This document shows positions 34,713 through 45,595 of a stretch of DNA of 64,000 nucleotides, in pieces. The position numbers and the translations under genes were made by a program. The stretch covers positions 11,594,001 through 11,658,000 of the forward strand of contig JBANAY010000004.1 of the NCBI GenBank assembly GCA_037952775.1, in the 5' to 3' direction. How positions within the stretch are numbered: position 1 is the stretch's first letter; the number at the start of each line of letters is the position of its first letter. The notes below the pieces were generated by a model. It made no database searches, was not told the DNA's origin, and was given only the letters and a program-made list of their open reading frames with translations. This DNA is from Clonostachys chloroleuca. Its lineage: Eukaryota; Ascomycota; Sordariomycetes; Hypocreales; Bionectriaceae.

Positions 34713-35141
34713 TCAGTTATAGAAAGCTTCCTCCTATCTTCGAGGTTTAATTTAATCTGCGGTGGCAGCGGCCTTCCATGGACCAACAGTCCGATCCCGG
34801 ATTCAAACCAATTAACAGGCGCAAATATAGCCTCAGCATCCTGCGACAACACTGGATTCATATACAGTGGCTACACCCTCAAAGCCACCATATATACCGA
34901 CTTTAATCATTCTCGGCATATATCTGGCATGCTCATGTATAGTACAGCCGTGCAGGCCTGGAAGAACTCGACAACGGAGATAACAACGCTGGAAGGACTT
35001 ACAGTGCAGGGAAAGGTGTATATCTTCCCGGGTTTCTCAACTACCTCATGGTCGCCGTTATGGGAGGCGCAGATCTCGAGACGGCACCGTCAACTCAGAG
35101 ATGAGCCAGCGCCACTCTGGCTATCGTCAACTACCTGTTGA
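34713..35141 (+). pseudogene. Possible decayed coding remnant
   Basis: An open frame of about 140 codons without an early ATG. It contains GANIASASCDNTGFIYSGY and LTVQGKVYIFPGFSTTSW, a composition like a secreted or beta-rich protein. No splice context or start makes a full gene, and no family is recognised. Confidence 0.2.
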
Positions 35142-36191
35142 AATTATTCTGCATACAGTAGGTAATTGCAAGCTACTCGCCCCAGATGTCTCACCTCAAT
35201 GATAATCAGATATTCCAGAATTGTCTGAAAAGTAGAGTTGGCAAATTGTATTGGAAGACCATGCAGTTATGTTGAACGATCTGGAGGAGCACCAATTGCA
35301 CCCTTTCATTTATCAACTAATACCAGACATAGACTGAGATTTAAAGTGAACAAAATGGCTACTTCTCCTCCATTATACAAGTCTTCATGTGCGTGCCCAC
35401 ACTACCTCAATCACTTCTCTGCCGCCCGATGTGCTCGATATACTAGAACCCTGATTTAACGCAACCCACCAACTTCAAATACCAGCAAATACATACGTGA
35501 ATTGTTTATCATCTCCTACATCATGACTCCAAGACTGTCTAATCTATCGCAAGCAAAAAGCTATTGATGGTCAAACAAAGAAGCTAATGTATCTCACCCG
35601 CTGCACTTTCTTTCTCTATCGCTCAAAGGCAAGTGGCGGAGAACGTTGTGGAAACATTAGGAAAATATACGGATAAGCATGCTCCCAGACAAGCTTCTGA
35701 TCACTTAGGCGCTAATCAACAGATATCAGCTAATAATAGAGGTGGAAGGAGCGTGTGCGTATGTAGGTAGTAACTATCCCTTAGATCTACATGATTCACA
35801 GAAGTTGTTAGCCGCCTTTAAGGGAATCTGATACAACAGCTCATTATTCAATCAATAGGGCTATTAATAGGGCTACTAGATTAAAAGGCTGAGATTCAAG
35901 TTGCCCAAGCTATCAACCTAACTCTACGTTTGCCTTGTTGATTACCTTATCCAAATTCGAGGTAGGTGAGACTGGCGATTGGTAGGTTGCCGCTAAAAGC
36001 AGCACCAGGCGCACTTCGACCTCGCACCAGGCAGACCAAGGCAAGAAGTGGTGATCGTCGGTGAGTCAGTCGGACTTCGTATCAGATACCTAAAAGCCCT
36101 CATCACGATATATCATTCCAATTACAAGGACCTAAGAAGTCAAAGGCCGCCAAACTATCTTCTAGGAACACAGCATTCTCTACGTCCACTC

Positions 36192-37455
36192 ATGGTAGAC
36201 CAACACCACAACACCAAGCTCCGGCGCACTCGCATCGTCTGCATCTCAGATACTCACAACTGCACTGTGAAGCTTCCAAAGGGGGATATCCTTATTCACG
36301 CGGGCGACATTACGAACCAGGGCAGCTACTCAGAGGTATGTTTCAAGCGAATCGCATTTTGCAACTGGTTGGTTCCGGAGCTGACTGAACTACGTAGCTC
36401 TCTCGTGCTGTCAAGTGGCTGGAGGAAGCCAAGTTTGAGGCCAAGATAGTTATTGCAGGTAATTTCCATTTTAATGCCTACTCACTTACATCTCATATGG
36501 CCGTTAACAATACGGGTACGCTCCAGGAAACCACGACATCACACTAGATGAGGCGTTCTACGCTGAACATGGCCTCTACTTTCACAACCAGAACCCTCAG
36601 TCGCATGAGGACTGCCTCTCTCTGCTCACATCCTCCCCAAGCATCACCTACCTGAACCACACGTCGCAAACAATCCGCCTCAGCTCTCCAGATGGCCCCC
36701 GTACCCAGCTCAAGGTCTTTGGGTCGCCACACTCTCCGCGTCATGGCCTCTGGGCGTTCTACTACGATGCGCCTATATCGCCGTCGACCTATTCCGACCT
36801 CCCACGTATCTGGGATGATATCCCCCTCGACGCTGACGTCGTCGTGACACATACGCCCGCCCGCACGCACTGCGATGAGACTGATGAGCGCCGTGCTACT
36901 GGCTGCGAGGCGCTCCGACGAGCTCTCTGGCGTGTGAGACCTCGGCTGGCCGTCTGTGGCCACATCCATGACGGACGAGGTGCCGAGCGCGTGACATGGG
37001 ACCTCACGTCCCGGAACGTCGCCTTCGCAGAGCGATCAGTGGCCAGATGGACCGATCCGGCGCCTGGCATGGAGAGCAGCAAGATCAGCCTTGTAGATCT
37101 GACCGGGCGCAGGCTGACCGCGTCGCTCGCCAACGACGGCTCTCTAGGCGACTACCGTGGCCGCACCTCCACATCGACGACGACGACGACAGCTGCCACT
37201 ACTGTCGCTGGCCCGGTCACACTCGGCTCTGACGTCGCCGTTGATGCCCAAGTCTGCCGTGGCACGATCGGGCTGGGCGGCGACGACCCGCAGTCCTCGC
37301 GCTGCGACTGGGAGGCGCTGGCTGGGCGGATGGGCAGGGAGGAGACGTGCATCGTCAACGCAGCGATCATGAAGAGCAGATACCCCCATGTGGGTGGGAA
37401 GCAGTTCAACAAACCGATCGTGGTGGACCTCGACCTGCCCGTCTTAGAGGAGTGA
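36192..37455 (+). CDS. Calcineurin-like metallophosphoesterase
   Basis: Exons 36192-36335, 36398-36458 and 36527-37455 give 377 residues. Donors are GTATGT and GTAATT, acceptors are GTAG and CCAG, and both joins hold frame. The five metallophosphoesterase blocks are in order: ISDTHN (D20, H22), GDILIHAGD (D39), GNHD (69-72, formed across the second intron), VVVTHTPARTH, and CGHIHDGRG. The layout resembles fungal MPPED/UPF0046-type proteins. They bind two metal ions and hydrolyse phosphoesters, but the natural substrate is unknown. The C-terminal 130 residues include a Thr-rich linker (TSTSTTTTTAATT) and a tail not needed for the fold. No signal peptide or membrane segment is seen. Confidence 0.9.
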
Positions 37456-40400
37456 TCGAGCTGGTGATTCTTGGGCTCGCATGTGGATTTTGGGGACACA
37501 TTGTTGACGGAAAATTCCCCATCCCTGACAAGGTTCGCAGGGTAGCAAGTGCTGGCGAATTATCGATTTTGATACCCAAGGAGATGCACACGTCTGTCTA
37601 ACATTGCACTTTGCTCCCCGAGCCCATGGACTCGCGTGATGGGCACGTAGAGGCTCGCAGATGGTGGTGTGCTGTAGCCCTCTGCCGGGTCCCAAGGTGG
37701 GAGGTCTGACGCTGCCCAACTAACCCAATTTTAAGAAGTCATGACGAGGAAGCTGGTCTCGAGGTTGTAGGAGGGAGAAAAAACGTGGAACATGCTCCGA
37801 GAGACAGGTCACCGCACCTTTGGAGCCGCTACTGGTGATCAAGGATATGCTGGACAATTTTGGACGGGTCAATTGAGCTACCATGTCTTGCTATTGGGTT
37901 GGTTTCCACCTTGTGGTGGAAGCATTGCTTTCGAATTTTCTTGTCCAGTGCACCTGATCAATGCTACTACCCTAGACGATCGCCGATCCGCTCGATTCTT
38001 GTCTTGTTAATGTAGTGTGTTTTGTAGGTGTATGGGACATGCGCGTGGGTAGTCTGAGAATTGAGTGATGGATCATTCTGATTTTTTGTTTCTTCTTCCC
38101 TTGCCTACTGTTTGTTTCTCGGCTCTTACTCGTAGAACTGCATCAGCCGGTGGCACACTGGTGTGTTCCTCTTTTGGGTTCGGGTTTTCGTTGTGCAGTC
38201 GTATTCCAGTCAGCACTGCGTGGAGAAGTGCATTTTGAGGAGAAAGTGGCCGCATCAACCACCACATTGACCGTCAGCCAATCTGGAGATCTTCGTGATC
38301 ATCTGAATGGCGAGAGCCGCCTTATCACACCCCATGGTCTGAATCACATCGTCTGGATTGGACGACAGGGCCTGCAAGCGCTGTGGTTGCCCGCCAGTTG
38401 TAAGACAGCAACTGCACACCAACAGCAGCCAGCCGGATGCTTCCAGGTTGCAGGGTAGGCTTGGTGGCTCGCATTCTCAAATGGAAAAAGTGTGCAGCTC
38501 GTCGAACCTGAGTGGCCAGCGCCTTTGTTCCCTCCCCGTCCATTGTCTCTCATCTCGCCGCTAGCCGCTGAGAGCCATCCGCAATCGATCTAGGCCCGTC
38601 ATCCAAGACGTGCGGATTCGCTGCCACGTTCCTCCAGTCCAGACACCGGTGTTGGCCGACGCAGGGTGACATCCAGCAGCCAGAAGAGCCCGTCCAGAGA
38701 AGCCTCAAATTTTCCAGCACCCTTTTCCGGAAGGTTCCTAGTTTTTCGTCCGTCAGGCCACACCGTCTGGTGTTGGTCAGTCACCTGGCTGGCTGTGATG
38801 TGATGGTGTTCGTCCCTCGCATTTGCACTTTGAGTTGCAGCGGTTGGTGATACAGCGTCCGTGTCCAATGCGCCACCCGTCAGCGAAAGCAACATCCAAC
38901 TCGCCGTAGTTTTGTGTGTTAATGTACTTCGTACCCTGTAACCCAGCCTGGAGCCTCGGAAACCAGCCGATCCTCCCGCCACCACCGCGGCAGCTTTCCA
39001 ACACTTTTCTTCTGTACCCAGCACTCAAACTGTCGCATCAGTGCAGATCCTGCTTATTGTCTCTGGCAACGATGGTGATCAGGGCCCATCCCTAAACCAC
39101 GGTCTATCCCTTACTGACCTGACCGCCAAATGCCATTTTGCATTGCCGAGCCGTCTATTTCTCCGACATTCTAATGTCTGGGATACGGGATCTTGGAATC
39201 TTGGTCCATCCCGGGAGCGGGAGAGCCTTGGGACTCGCGATGCTTGGATCACGGCCACACCCCACCATCTCCCACCACCTACTATTTACCCTCGCAGCAG
39301 CATGCGCAAAGAAAAAAGCATGCGGCACAAGAAAGATCCAGTCACAGCTGCGCAGGAGCTCGGGGCTACCACTGGCTAGAAAGCCCTTCTCCAATGAGAG
39401 CTCGATCAATACCCACACAGAGCATACTCCTTGGGAGGGCCACATTTGCATCCAATGAGACTCGCTGGCCTCGTTGATTGTCAGACCCTGCAAGAGGGCA
39501 GGACGTAACCGCACTCGCTAGCCCTAGACTTCTCCCGTGCATGTCAGGTGTCAGACACGGGCAATCTGAGCTTACGGGACCCAAGGCAGCTGTTGGTTAC
39601 ACACGCTAGATCTAATATCCAGCCTCGACGGTCGTATCGACAGTGACCTCCCTCCATCTCCCAGCGTGAGCATGATGCTAAGAAAACAGGTTCATCCCTC
39701 CAGCAACACCATCTGCCCCTCATCATGCTGGGCCTTTATCCGCAGAATGGGATAGAGAGGTGGACCTGGCCGGCTCGAATGGCCCCCTGCGTGATTGGTG
39801 CCGTGCAGGTATCGCCAATGTGACTGGCTGCGCATCATCGACCATGCGCGCGTTGCTGCAGGTCCAATAGTGGAAGAGGGAAACCCACTCAGACAAGGCC
39901 ATGTCGCAGCTCACGATAGGCTCACGACATATGCGGATGCCCACCCACACCCTCTTTGGGAGTCTTGCGCGCTGAGGGTGCACACATGTCCTCATTCGGC
40001 GACCTGGCGGTCGCGGCGGCTGATGTGATGCTTGGGTTGGCCCGTGGTTGGTGATCAGGGTGGCGTGGGGTCGAATTCCCCTGTTGGCTAACGGCAGCAT
40101 CGCGTGGTACTTTAGCTTGGGGCTAACCTGACTGTTCCAAGCCGGTCGGTCGGTCTTGTGAAGCCATGGGCCTGGCCTCTCCTCGAGTAAGCTTCCTTGA
40201 AAGGGAGGGAGGGAGGGAGGGGAAGAACTTACGACCTGGGCGGCCTCGGGAGGTCAGACTGCCGGTATTGCATGCAAATGGATCATACCTATCCCATCTC
40301 TCAACGGCCTCAATCGACCAATGGATTTTGCGCCTGAAGCGACTTTGCATGAGGTGGTACTTTTGGAATAACGGATCACTGTCTGTTCCAGGAATCAGAT

Positions 40401-43400
40401 ATGTCGAGCGCTCGCCAAAACCAGCATTTTGGGGGGCACTTGGATACATGACACAGCAGAGGAGCTCCGGACGAATTACTGGAGACCAATTGGCTCTGCA
40501 GGAGGAAGCTCTGGCGACGCTGGATAGGGCCTTGGCTCTATCATGCAACGCGCACCGCTTGGACGCAGCTGGGTAGCAGATAATGCCGAAGCTCCCATCC
40601 CGGGGTCACCTCGAATGGACTGAAACGGGCGAGAAAGCGGGGGTTGGCTGCATATCAGTTTCGAATCCTTTCCATTCCAGTTGTAGAAACTGCTCAGCCG
40701 ACAGCAAGCCCAGACGACAGACCTACGCGAGACGGACTATCCAGTAGTAGTCACGTAGGTGGCTGCTACGATCGTTTACATTGGCTGAGCGTATGCACGT
40801 ATACGTCGGGTTGGTACTCCTTCGCTGCTCCTACGTGAAGTATGCCCTGCCACGCGATGCCTTCAAGGCGTAACGGTATGGGGAATTTAACGTTTTACGC
40901 CCCAGGGCCATAACGAGAGCAGCCATTTGGGGGTGGTTTGGCATGGCGTATGCTGACTTTGGAGACGCTGTAAGCGCCATAGATCCAGCCCGGCGATAGT
41001 ACCAGATAGACTGGCGATGCTACTAATGATAGTACAGACTTTGGATGGGGCAACCTTGCCATCATGGAGACATGGCTTGGATCAACAAGGCAGTGTAAGT
41101 CAGGAAGATACGGATTGTCTCTTTTGCTTGGTATAGCGATTGGGGCCATGCGGCCATTCAGAAACCTCGTGTTGAGGTTACGTTAACTGATGGGCGGAGT
41201 TGGTCTTCGATAGGTACCTTATGTATCCCCGCTGCTAAATTTAGTAGAGAGGTACCTGCCTGGCTGATGCACTAAAGCCCACCGCCATTTGCTCAGGCTC
41301 TCCCAATACCGGTTTGACATGACTCCCAAGGGATGAGATGTGTAAGTTTCTTGTCTCGGTCTATCAGCCAGCTCACAATCTGCAATTGTGAGGCAATACG
41401 GTAACCGGTTTCTGCACAAGAGTCCGAATTGCGCATCCATAGTGAGAGAGTGGCCATTTCCACAGTGGTCTTGCCTCCGCCGCCCGAAACATCACCTCTC
41501 ATGTCTCCCCACAAACAGCTGTCACCTGAGTGCTGGAGCTGGTCTGTGGAGTGTGCCGCCGGAGCTGATACCATTGACGCAACAACCATTCACCGCCCCT
41601 CCTCCTGCTGCTCCCTTGTAGCTCCTTTCAGCGAAGGTAGCCAGAAGGTGCAGCTTTAGTGTGAGCCTCTGTTTGGTCAACGACAGCATTTCTGCATTTC
41701 CTTGTGGGAACAGGAGGTCCGTCGCCTGGGCAATTGGATGGATCATGTTGACTAACTGGCCAAGGTGATGAGTCCAAGGGTTCTTGCGCCTTCTCTGGCA
41801 TTCCACTTGGGCCTAGCTGGATGGCTCAGCCAGCAGGTTTTCCTCGTGCTAAGTCATGACGCGCGCTTGGGCGAGCATGACCTCGGAAAATGACTCTGCT
41901 TGTAGTCATCATGAATGGTCGGCTCATCGAGACGATTGTAGATAAGCGTCCGCCAGGAGTAGTCCCGTCCAGTGGCATCTAGATTACTCACCAAGCTTCC
42001 GGACCGTGCAAAAGTAAAGTCAGATGCCCGCCACCACTGCCCTCAAGCGAGCAGAGCGCCAAAACGTTCCTGGGGGATTGACTCGGCTGGGGTGGTGGTG
42101 GCCACTGTAGCACCCTAACGGGCCTAGTCTAGGCACTGCGTCGGTCGTCCGGGAGTCGTGTGCACCACTCGATAGCAGGGAACCTCTAGGGGGCTGCTAA
42201 GGTTCCGGACGAGACCAGACCAGGCCTATCTGGGATCCGCCACTAGCTCCCTGTGGCGGGAAAAAAGAGGCCCTGGCCACCTCTTATTTTGCTCCAGGTC
42301 CAGGCAGACGAATACCTACCAGCGGTTGACCTCCCCAGAGGACAGGCCTCGCTCGTTTCGGTCTGCATTGGGGCATGTGTATACGTGATTGTTTCAATTC
42401 CTGGTGAGGCTATGCGGACCGAGCATCTTGGCTTCGCCTCCCCCGGCCTGGCGAGCCGCGTGTTCGGTCAATGTCGTGTCAGCCCTCTGTGAGTCTTTGG
42501 ACCTGGCTGGAGGAGGCATTCGCTTTTCCATCTACTGCCGTTTTCGGTCATTCAGTTAAACCTGCACTGTAAGCTGTCGCGAGGTACTTGGGTACTTACT
42601 TGGCACAGTCCTCGGGACAGTGTTAGAAGGCCGATGGTTCGAAATCTAAGTGGCCCGTTCAGGTCCCGTCCTTGTCCGTCCGTACCCTCGTGGACCTGGG
42701 AGCCCCTGGATACACTAGGACGGGGGCCGGCTACTTGCGGTCTGCGGGGAGAATGCATTGCCTTGGATGTACAGTCACAAAGACGGCATGTACCGTAAAC
42801 GCCACAGCTACATGTTACGTATCACACGGTGCCCACATGCAACCCAGAAACGCACTCATCCCTTCCATCTCCCGCAGATTCCATTCATTGCCTTGTAGCT
42901 TATTACAAAGGCCTTGTGTCGCCGTCGAAGTACAGAGAAAGGTGAAACGATTAAACACGGTAAGCAGTCCCTGACCAATCCTCCCCACGTCACAGACGGT
43001 ATTCTGCACTTGCCCTTTCGCCCAGCCCGAGGCTTGCTGGATCCAGCTTCCTCGCGGGCGATCCGTCTGCTAGCAATTCGGTGGTGCCATTATTCACGCA
43101 ACTGCGATACTATTGCCGGTCCTCCACCTATGCTTTTGCTCCAAAGACCTCCCCACCATCCATTAGAGGGAGCCAAGCGTGGCCCCGATTCCACACCAAC
43201 AGCGGCGTGCATAGTAGCGAGCATTCTCACGACTCGTTCATTCTGAGAAGCTCCCTGTCATCTACCCACTCCAGCCCACCTTTTTGCCCCCTCTTTCTAC
43301 GGTCTGATCGGCTGTCCCCCATCCAGTTCTATCTACGCTTGTCCCCTAGGGAAGACACAAGGGGATCCCCCAGCAAGCCCGTGACCTCATCATTAGTAGG

Positions 43401-43912
43401 CTCTTCCCTCCCACTCCTTGTCCTTCTGTTTCCACGGACCTCCAGGTCTTTCATAACAGAACGCCCCAGCCAAACCTCTAAGCTCCAACAACACCAATCT
43501 ATCATTCACACATTGTCATCGAACAAACGGACTGATAATCTTTTCAGTCTGCCAACGTTGACTAAAACACCTTTCCCAACCTGATCATTCCCTGGAAGCC
43601 TTTCGTGCCTTTAAATACGGTCTACGAATCCGCCTGCTCCCAACCCCTTCCGTGCAACAAGCCACAGCCTTGATACCAACTCTCGATCCGGTCCGACACC
43701 ATCCATAATATTATACTTTGCACTAGGAACCTTCCCGCACCCCTCCATATCAAGTCCCCTTTTGATTTTTTCCTCGTTGCCTTGAAGAGTCTGGAACCCA
43801 GCGAAGCCATTCATTCACGATACATACAGAGACCGTTCTTTTCGCTGGCCGACAAAGTTTACCCGTCTCTTCTTGATGCAATCCAGGCCCCCTATATCCT
43901 ACAAACAGCACG
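37456..43912. other. 6.5-kb gene desert upstream of the J-domain gene
   Basis: No supported gene. Contains a G-quadruplex-type run (40203-40222) and many short chance ORFs. The last about 1 kb (42900-43912) is pyrimidine-rich and probably holds promoter and leader of the J-domain gene. Confidence 0.45.
40203..40222 (+). other. G-quadruplex-type motif
   Basis: Five consecutive G3-4 runs separated by single A bases, the canonical G3N1 pattern. Confidence 0.65.
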
Positions 43913-45595
43913 ATGAGCCCACTTCCGGACCATTACGCGATTCTTGGTGTTGCCAAGGATGCTCAAATTCCCGAGATCCGATCTGCCCATAGGAAGCTTG
44001 TTCTAAAATGCCACCCGGATAAGGTCCAGGACCCGACCCTCAAGGCCGAGAAGCAGGACGAATTCCAAAAGGTTCAGACCGCTTACGAGGTCCTCTCCAA
44101 CGAAAAGGAACGACGCCGCTACGATGACTCGCTCCGACTGGCCGAGCTCAAGGCACAGCTGCAGAACAAGGCCAACTCCTCCGCCCCCCGAAAGTACGAC
44201 ATCAAGGTCTCTGAATCTCGGTCATCCCACAAGCCGGCCTCTGGATCCCCAAATGTCCGGGTGTTCACCACCTACTCGCCCGGCGCCGCGTATGACGAGG
44301 AGAAGCGGAGCAGATCCCAGTCTCGGTCTCGGTCGTACTACGACCACGAGCCTCGGCACTCGTCGAAGCGGGAGGCGTCATATACTGAGAAGCCCTCGAA
44401 GCGTGAAGCTGAGCGGGAGCGCGAGCGGGAGAGAGAGCGAGAGAAGGAGAAGGAGCAGAGAGAAAAGGAGCGCCGAAGACGCGAGAAGAAGGAGAGAGAA
44501 GAGGAGGAGCTGAGACGTGCCCAGAAGAAGGAGAAGAAGGAGAAGAAGGAACGCGAGAAGGCCAAGTCCAAGGACATCAAGAAGGGCACCGAGGAGAAGC
44601 GACAGGAGAGGTATGCCGAGGACATTTACGTTGAGCACGAAGAGGAGTACATCCCCAAGCCGGAGAAGAAGAAGTCGTCAAGCAAGAAACACGAGGAGAA
44701 GCGCGAGCGGGAGCGTGATCGGTCAGTGCACCGTGATGAGCCCAGCCCTCGGTTCCCTGACGGATCGCACGCGCGGTCCTTTGCTCAAGAGTACATCCGC
44801 ATGGCCAGGAGAGAGGACCCCGTGTACTATTCAGAGAAGCCATCTGCCCCCACACCCCCGCCTCTGCGAAGCGGCCCCCATTCCCCTCCCAAGGACGATG
44901 ATATTCGTCGTTCTTCGGCTCGCCGAGCCTCCCCAGAAGGCTACAAGGAGAAATCTCGCCGAAAGGCATCCCGGGAGCAGCTTGATGATGATGAGGACGA
45001 GGTGCACATCAGTGCCTCACCGCCAAAGTATGCCACTTCGCCTCCAACTCTGAACAGAACAAACTCGGTGCCCGTGACATCTTCAAGCCGGCCCATCCCT
45101 GTTGGAAGATCTAAGACTTTCGCCAATTATGGTGATGGCGGCGAGTCGCCTCGAAGTGATCGTGGCCGACACAGGTCAAAGCACCACGCACAGCCAACGC
45201 TGGACGAGGTGGTGTCTGATTCTGAGGAGGATCACGACCACGACCGCAGGCACCGAGAGCGCAAGCACCGGAGCAGCAAGAAGCATCGGTCCCCCGAGGG
45301 ACCGTCCGAATTCCGCTATCATGTCGATGGCGGGCGCTCCCATCTGTACAGCACCTCATACTCCTTCGCCAACCGCGCTGACTACGAGCCCACCGCCTCG
45401 TTCAGCACCAGCCCATACTATCCAGAGTTTGATCACCCCACGCGTCCATCGATGCATGCAAGGGACTCTGGATATGGCGGCAGCGGCTCTTACTACGACA
45501 GGGTGAAGACCTCAAAGAGCTACGGAGTTGATGATATCGCTTTCAGCAGCTACCCCTCCGCGGCATATGGCGGCGAATACCCGGTCCAGGCATAG
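43913..45595 (+). CDS. J-domain (Hsp40) protein with charged, SR-like tail
   Basis: Single exon, 560 residues. Residues 6-75 are a J domain (DHYAILGVAKDA, helix II, HPD at 34-36, then the YEVLSNEKERRRYDD end), so it should recruit and stimulate an Hsp70. There is no Gly/Phe region, zinc finger or client-binding domain of class A/B Hsp40s. Instead there is a long, highly charged KE/ER-rich segment (about 150-280) that should form a helix or coiled coil, with arginine-serine stretches, then a disordered Ser/His/Arg/Tyr-rich tail. The composition suggests a nuclear or RNA-associated role, but that is inference. The start follows a long pyrimidine-rich leader and is the first ATG of the frame. 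Confidence 0.92.
   Translation: MSPLPDHYAILGVAKDAQIPEIRSAHRKLVLKCHPDKVQDPTLKAEKQDEFQKVQTAYEVLSNEKERRRYDDSLRLAELKAQLQNKANSSAPRKYDIKVSESRSSHKPASGSPNVRVFTTYSPGAAYDEEKRSRSQSRSRSYYDHEPRHSSKREASYTEKPSKREAEREREREREREKEKEQREKERRRREKKEREEEELRRAQKKEKKEKKEREKAKSKDIKKGTEEKRQERYAEDIYVEHEEEYIPKPEKKKSSSKKHEEKRERERDRSVHRDEPSPRFPDGSHARSFAQEYIRMARREDPVYYSEKPSAPTPPPLRSGPHSPPKDDDIRRSSARRASPEGYKEKSRRKASREQLDDDEDEVHISASPPKYATSPPTLNRTNSVPVTSSSRPIPVGRSKTFANYGDGGESPRSDRGRHRSKHHAQPTLDEVVSDSEEDHDHDRRHRERKHRSSKKHRSPEGPSEFRYHVDGGRSHLYSTSYSFANRADYEPTASFSTSPYYPEFDHPTRPSMHARDSGYGGSGSYYDRVKTSKSYGVDDIAFSSYPSAAYGGEYPVQA

Larger units (their letters stand above)
32042..36191. other. 4.1-kb intergenic region with possible decayed coding pieces
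   Basis: The first about 700 bp are the likely Pal1 promoter and leader. An A28 run lies at 33168-33195. Two stretches with protein-like reading frames are listed separately (33846-34356 minus, 34713-35141 plus). The part from about 34500 to 36000 is AT-rich and repeat-like, with no intact gene. Confidence 0.4.

Noticed and set aside
40067..40081. GGGGTCGAATTCCCC T-arm-like hairpin
   Set aside because: No D-arm, anticodon arm or acceptor stem around it.
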